The position numbers and the translations under genes were made by a program. Below, piece after piece: positions 4,968-8,181 of a stretch of 8,181 nucleotides of DNA (the stretch's first letter is position 1; each line of letters opens with the position of its first letter). The notes under the pieces are model-generated. The model saw nothing but the letters and a program-made list of their open reading frames with translations. It had not been told where the DNA came from and searched no databases. This DNA is from JBGPJO01 sp964348535 (lineage in GTDB: Bacteria > Patescibacteriota > Minisyncoccia > Phycocordibacterales > JAKFXT01): NCBI GenBank assembly GCA_964348535.1, contig CAYGDB010000031.1, positions 1 through 8,181 of the forward strand, in the 5' to 3' direction.

Positions 4968-6311
4968 CTAGGGTGCGGAATCACGCAGCGGAGGAAAGAA
5001 AAACGACAAGTATTGGGACATCTTCTCAAGATCAAGCTTGTCGTTTGCATGCAACCGTGATTCCGCATCTACGGAAACCGGAATCTTGAAGTAATCTTCA
5101 AGGGCCGTTATGTCGGGTAATTTTTCACTATCATACCCGCCCGCGACTGCGATGTGACTGATTCCTTTCTTAACTATGCTCATCATTTTCTCTTGCGTAG
5201 ACGCCAAATCTTCTCGCACACCCATGCCGAAACTTTCGTCCAACATAATATAGGCATTTGAAAACCGAAAATACCTTACAAACTCCGGGTTCTCAAGCAA
5301 AGTGTATTGCGCTTTTTTGATTTGAAAAATGATGTTTTCACTATGAAGTGCAGTTAGAAGTTCAAGATCAATTTTCAGCGCAAGGCGATTCTCTCCTATA
5401 CGCAACTGGAGCGAATAGCGAAAGTCAAGAAGCGATAGAAAATACTTCAAATCACGGTAAAACTGCCGTTGTCCGCTATAGTCCATGTGAAGAACGACAC
5501 ACATACTGTCATTGTTTCTAAACCGCGCTGCAAAATCATTTATCTCCTTTGCAAAAACATCATTTTTCAAATCGCCATTTTTGGGGGATACGGAAACACC
5601 AACAAAGACATTCCTGCCACGATTTTTAGGGTCGAAAGATAATATGCATTCCGCTATCTCGCGGCCTTGGTCGGTGATGTCTTGGCGTGAAAGCGTTACC
5701 CCCACATACGGATTATACGCAGTCTCATAGTGCACAAATTTCTGTTCTTTCGTTTGAATATACGCGACGTTATGTATCGTTTCCCCGACACGCAGTGGTC
5801 GCATTGAAACGCGATATCCAGCACGTTCTAAAACCAGTTTCTTGTACGGGTTATTTGAGAGTAGCGCGACATTGCTCTTGTAACCATGCATAAGAATATC
5901 AAGTGTTTCTACAACATCGGAGTAATCCCGCGCATCCGGGCTTCCACTCAACGCGATACTTGCGTCATGAGTATCTACACCTTCGCGCATGAGGTTGTAC
6001 GCCTGTATTTTTTTGAACAATCCCATGTTGCGGCCTTCTTGCCGATGATAGATAAAAATGCCATTGCCGTGCTTTTCTATTTCTCGCAAGGATTCCTCTT
6101 TTTGCGGGCCACAATCACAAGTGAACGAGCCAAATACGTCTCCCGTGATACATTCGGAATGAATACGCACTAGAACCTCCTTCGAAGGATCGAGGTTAGG
6201 GCTCGTGAGCGCAATCGGCTCAAGGCCACGCTCCGCATCCCATACCCAAAAATCAAATACACCATAAGCGCTCGGCATGGGGGTAGAAACAATGTTTTCT
6301 GTTGTTTTCAT
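4968..6311 (-). CDS. ribA: GTP cyclohydrolase II-like enzyme with C-terminal barrel-like domain, 447 residues
   Basis: GTP cyclohydrolase II opens the imidazole ring of GTP and removes formate and pyrophosphate, giving a diaminopyrimidine ribosyl phosphate. Residues 1-196 align with the complete family and keep E. coli numbering: zinc ligands Cys54, Cys65 and Cys67 in HSECITGDVFGSFTCDCG, YHRQEGRN (88-95), Tyr105, Asp126 and Arg128, and LLSNNPYKK (150-158). The enzyme should therefore be active. A further 250 residues show alternating strands and helices, with LDESFGMG (357-364), AGGYDSEKL (390-398) and SVDAESRL (413-420). These resemble the late phosphate-binding strands of TIM barrels such as phosphoribosylanthranilate isomerase; this is only pattern likeness. 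The usual RibA fusion is an N-terminal RibB domain, which is absent. No ribB, ribD or ribE is nearby. It is divergent from a TrmB-type regulator and starts at ATG 6311, with a -10 only six bases upstream. Confidence 0.88.
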   Translation of the reverse strand: MKTTENIVSTPMPSAYGVFDFWVWDAERGLEPIALTSPNLDPSKEVLVRIHSECITGDVFGSFTCDCGPQKEESLREIEKHGNGIFIYHRQEGRNMGLFKKIQAYNLMREGVDTHDASIALSGSPDARDYSDVVETLDILMHGYKSNVALLSNNPYKKLVLERAGYRVSMRPLRVGETIHNVAYIQTKEQKFVHYETAYNPYVGVTLSRQDITDQGREIAECILSFDPKNRGRNVFVGVSVSPKNGDLKNDVFAKEINDFAARFRNNDSMCVVLHMDYSGQRQFYRDLKYFLSLLDFRYSLQLRIGENRLALKIDLELLTALHSENIIFQIKKAQYTLLENPEFVRYFRFSNAYIMLDESFGMGVREDLASTQEKMMSIVKKGISHIAVAGGYDSEKLPDITALEDYFKIPVSVDAESRLHANDKLDLEKMSQYLSFFFPPLRDSAP

Positions 6312-6316
6312 ACATA

Positions 6317-6346
6317 AAGCATATTCGTATTTTCAATATTATGCTT
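6317..6346. promoter_or_regulatory. Inverted repeat covering the cyclohydrolase promoter (candidate operator)
   Basis: AAGCATA (6317-6323) and TATGCTT (6340-6346) are perfect 7-base inverted arms 16 bases apart. On the - strand the proximal arm supplies a -10-like TATGCT (6318-6323), and the distal arm occupies the -35 position. The -35 itself has almost no consensus match. The natural candidate to bind it is the divergently encoded TrmB-type regulator; this is inference. Confidence 0.45.
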
Positions 6347-6425
6347 ATTTTTCCGTCAGAATATCTACAAAATGGCTGAAATACGGCTTTTATTGAGTAG
6401 ATAATACATGAATGTGTCAAAATAC

Positions 6426-6454
6426 TTGACATATTTATCAATTTTTGCTACACT
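6426..6454 (+). promoter_or_regulatory. Promoter of the regulator gene, apparently leaderless
   Basis: TTGACA (6426-6431) and TACACT (6449-6454) are exactly 17 bp apart. The ATG at 6462 is seven bases after the -10, where transcription would be expected to begin, so the mRNA should start at or within a base or two of the start codon. Confidence 0.75.
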
Positions 6455-6461
6455 TTTTGGT

Positions 6462-7199
6462 ATGGACACTCATTTTACAAAGACCTTACAGGAGACCGGT
6501 CTCTCGGAGACCGAGGCAATTATTTATTCCGCACTTCTCAAATCCCAAAAAATGACCGTTTCAGAGATCGCTCGTGCGACGGGTATCAAACGCGCGACCT
6601 GCTATCAGCACCTCGACCACTTGCTTACAAAAGATTTCATTGTTCGTGTTCCAATCGGCAAGCGAATGTTCTACGCCGCAGCAAGTCCGAAAAAAATCCT
6701 CACTGAGGCAAAAAAGCGCTATTCTGCATTTGAAAGCGCTGTGGATGAAATGACAAAACAACACGAAGAATCCACGCACAAACCACGCGTTGTCTTTTAC
6801 GAAGGTAAACGCGAACTCAAGAATATTTACGATGAGTTATTCAAAACTGTCGGCGACATCCACTCTATTTTTCCTCCGGCGGCATTTTTTGAGAATTTCA
6901 CCGAGCAGGAATATAACGAGTTTGACTCCTCAATAAGCAAATATGCGTTGAAAAGCAAAGACCTCATTGTTGGCGATAAGTTTTTCAAGCGTGTCGAACA
7001 GATAAGGAAGAAAAACGGGATGGAAAACAAAATAACGAAAAAACTACCAGACACGTTCAAAAGTAATGTGGATGTGCTGGTGTATAATGACAAAGTGGCG
7101 CTTATCAGTTTGCGCGACCTCTCCGCGCTCGTCATCGAGAGCAAGGACATCTCCGACTTGTTCAAGAGTATTCACGGAACTATTTGGAAATCTCATTAA
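6462..7199 (+). CDS. TrmB-type winged-helix transcriptional regulator, 245 residues
   Basis: The N-terminus is a winged helix of the TrmB/HTH type: LQETGLSETEAIIYSALL (9-26) is the usual opening helix, followed by the helix-turn-helix TVSEIARATGIKRATCYQHL (32-51) and a wing at about 60-73 with a GKRMFY turn. A basic linker helix (75-95) leads to a C-terminal domain (about 102-245) starting PRVVFYEGKRELKNIYDEL, a pattern common in TrmB-family proteins where the region senses a ligand. No HKD or sugar-binding residues can be assigned with confidence. The start is ATG 6462, since upstream in-frame starts lie within the TTGACA/TACACT promoter. It is divergent from the GTP cyclohydrolase gene and probably controls it and itself; the ligand is unknown. 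It converges on the M50 protease gene. Confidence 0.88.
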   Translation: MDTHFTKTLQETGLSETEAIIYSALLKSQKMTVSEIARATGIKRATCYQHLDHLLTKDFIVRVPIGKRMFYAAASPKKILTEAKKRYSAFESAVDEMTKQHEESTHKPRVVFYEGKRELKNIYDELFKTVGDIHSIFPPAAFFENFTEQEYNEFDSSISKYALKSKDLIVGDKFFKRVEQIRKKNGMENKITKKLPDTFKSNVDVLVYNDKVALISLRDLSALVIESKDISDLFKSIHGTIWKSH

Positions 7200-7220
7200 C
7201 TTAAATGCATCGATAATATC

Positions 7221-7245
7221 CTCCCTGCCCTAAGAGGCGGAGTTT
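7221..7245 (+). terminator. Possible terminator after the regulator gene
   Basis: CTCC (7221-7224) with GCC (7227-7229) pairs with GGC (7236-7238) and GGAG (7239-7242), with a two-base bulge and a six-base loop, followed by TTTCCTT. The T-run is short and the stem interrupted, so it is a modest candidate. It lies between two convergent genes. Confidence 0.4.
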
Positions 7246-7262
7246 CCTTGCAGATAAAAATT

Positions 7263-7937
7263 TTAGAAAAACTTAGACAAAATACCTACCATCACGTCTG
7301 GTGGAAGTCCCATGAGAAGTGAGGAAATTGAAAAAATGACATTTCCAAGAATTGGAGCAATTACAAAAAGGAGCAGAAAAATAGCAAAGACCATTCCAAT
7401 CATTCCGTATCTCAAAAAGAAGTTTTCAAATCTGTCGTATATGTAAGCGAGGCGAAAAGGCAAAATAGATTTAAACAACTTGGCGCCATCAAAACCCGGG
7501 ACGGGCAAAAGGTTAAATATCGCGAGCATTACATTTATATGAACCACGACCACCGATATTTCAACGAAAGAAGCCGGCAATAAGTCCGCCCCAAAACGCA
7601 CCACTAAAACAGCGAAAATTATGGCTATAAATAAGTTTGTCAAAATACCGGCGGCCGCCACCACAATCTCTCCGGCTTTCCTCGGTGAAAGATTATAAGG
7701 ATTATAAGGAACGGGCTTTGCATATCCTATAAGAAAGGGCGAGTGAGAAACGACCAGAAGCAATGGCAACAAAATTGAACCGACAGGGTCAATGTGCTTT
7801 ATAGGGTTAAGCGAAAGACGTCCCTCGGCTTTGGCTGTAATATCCCCAAACATAAGAGCCCCGTAACCATGGGCCACTTCGTGAGCAATAGCCGAATAAA
7901 TAATGATAGCTATGGTAAATATCGCTTCAATTTGCAT
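7263..7937 (-). CDS. M50 family (site-2-protease type) intramembrane zinc metalloprotease
   Basis: Site-2 proteases cut membrane-embedded substrates such as anti-sigma factors and leftover signal peptides. The protein has 224 residues, the compact form without PDZ or CBS domains. HEVAH (19-23) in the first membrane helix supplies the two zinc histidines and the catalytic Glu20. NLLPVPGFDG (142-151) supplies the third ligand Asp150. AAAGILTN (94-101) corresponds to the usual AGP-x-x-N motif with Ile in place of Pro. Hydrophobic segments lie near 3-18, 52-64, 90-113, 125-145 and 178-203. The start is ATG 7937, without a Shine-Dalgarno sequence, a few bases after a likely promoter. It is the sole gene of its unit, and no substrate is suggested by neighbours. 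Confidence 0.93.
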   Translation of the reverse strand: MQIEAIFTIAIIIYSAIAHEVAHGYGALMFGDITAKAEGRLSLNPIKHIDPVGSILLPLLLVVSHSPFLIGYAKPVPYNPYNLSPRKAGEIVVAAAGILTNLFIAIIFAVLVVRFGADLLPASFVEISVVVVHINVMLAIFNLLPVPGFDGAKLFKSILPFRLAYIYDRFENFFLRYGMIGMVFAIFLLLFVIAPILGNVIFSISSLLMGLPPDVMVGILSKFF

Positions 7938-7949
7938 AAAAGAGTTTCT

Positions 7950-7978
7950 ATGATAACATGCTCCAAACAGAATGTAGA
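7950..7978 (-). promoter_or_regulatory. Putative promoter of the M50 protease gene
   Basis: On the - strand TCTACA (7973-7978) and TATCAT (7950-7955) are 17 bp apart, matching four and five of six consensus bases. The start codon at 7937 would be about six bases from the transcript start, giving almost no leader. Confidence 0.5.
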
Positions 7979-8080
7979 ATTTTAGACTTTAGAATCAAGC
8001 AGGAGAATGGCAAACGCCCTTGTTCTGTTTCCAAACTAACCTCTAAAAGTCCGGCTGTCTGATTTCTAATTTTATAACCC

Positions 8081-8181
8081 ATGTCCAAAATTTGCCCAGT
8101 AACAAAAAAAACTTCCCAAGTTGGCGGTGGCTACAGCAATAGAACCCGCGCCACTCAATTCAATCCTACAGGGAAAAGGCG
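8081..8181 (+). CDS. rpmB: Ribosomal protein L28 (bL28), N-terminal part
   Basis: The first 33 codons read MSKICPVTKKTSQVGG, then SNRTRATQFNPTGKR, which matches the L28 start (SKxCxVTGK, then a Ser/His-Asn rich stretch and basic residues). L28 is a small 50S protein bound to 23S rRNA near the E-site. The gene runs off the window end. There is no Shine-Dalgarno sequence before the ATG; TATAAC (8073-8078) lies only two bases upstream and is too close to be its promoter for this start. The 143 bp between this gene and the divergent M50 gene show nothing else that I can assign. Confidence 0.9.
   Translation, partial: MSKICPVTKKTSQVGGGYSNRTRATQFNPTGKR

Noticed and set aside
5886..6173. 95-codon + strand frame within the cyclohydrolase gene
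   Set aside because: It is antisense to the conserved catalytic domain and has no start signals.
8001..8039. Tiny frame MANALVLFPN after AGGAGA upstream of rpmB
   Set aside because: Only ten residues, and the purine-rich site is one base from the ATG, too close to act as a ribosome binding site.

Overview
The window looks like a chromosomal segment of a small-genome bacterium, most plausibly a Candidatus Patescibacteria (CPR/Parcubacteria-type) lineage. That placement is inference. It rests on moderate-to-low GC, core translation genes without Shine-Dalgarno sequences, promoters that sit almost on the start codon, a split-up ribosomal gene arrangement and the style of the L28 and site-2 protease proteins. 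No 16S rRNA gene is present to confirm it.

Layout. Positions 1-175 hold what may be the last 14 codons of an IS3/IS481-type transposase and the promoter region of an unrecognised 159-residue gene (176-655, + strand). That gene converges on fusA (699-2837, - strand), and two stacked hairpins (637-694) separate them. From 2838 to 3908 lies an accessory block on the opposite strand to its surroundings. It contains two small unrecognised genes (2950-3252 and 3380-3634), each with its own promoter, strong ribosome binding site and intrinsic terminator, followed by a 133-bp long-arm palindromic element whose right end reaches into the last codon and stop of rpsG. Then come rpsG (3909-4379) and rpsL (4385-4804), 5 bp apart on the - strand, with a clear TATAAT promoter.

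Positions 4968-7199 hold a divergent pair. The first is a GTP cyclohydrolase II-like enzyme with a 250-residue C-terminal barrel-like extension (- strand). The second is a TrmB-type winged-helix regulator (+ strand). Both appear to be transcribed from promoters that place the transcript start at the ATG, and a 7-bp inverted repeat covers the enzyme promoter. The regulator converges on a polytopic M50 site-2 protease (7263-7937, - strand), and the window ends in the first 33 codons of rpmB (ribosomal protein L28, + strand).

How it fits together. rpsL, rpsG and fusA are remnants of the str operon, with fusA pushed away from rpsG by the accessory block and given its own promoter. The two small genes share a 24-bp promoter element (23 of 24 identical) with a TTTGCA/TGCAAA inverted repeat. 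They also share an LGF motif near both ends of their proteins, so they look like a duplicated, co-regulated pair. The divergent regulator and cyclohydrolase form a second self-contained unit. The window shows no other riboflavin gene next to the cyclohydrolase, so its product may not feed riboflavin synthesis.
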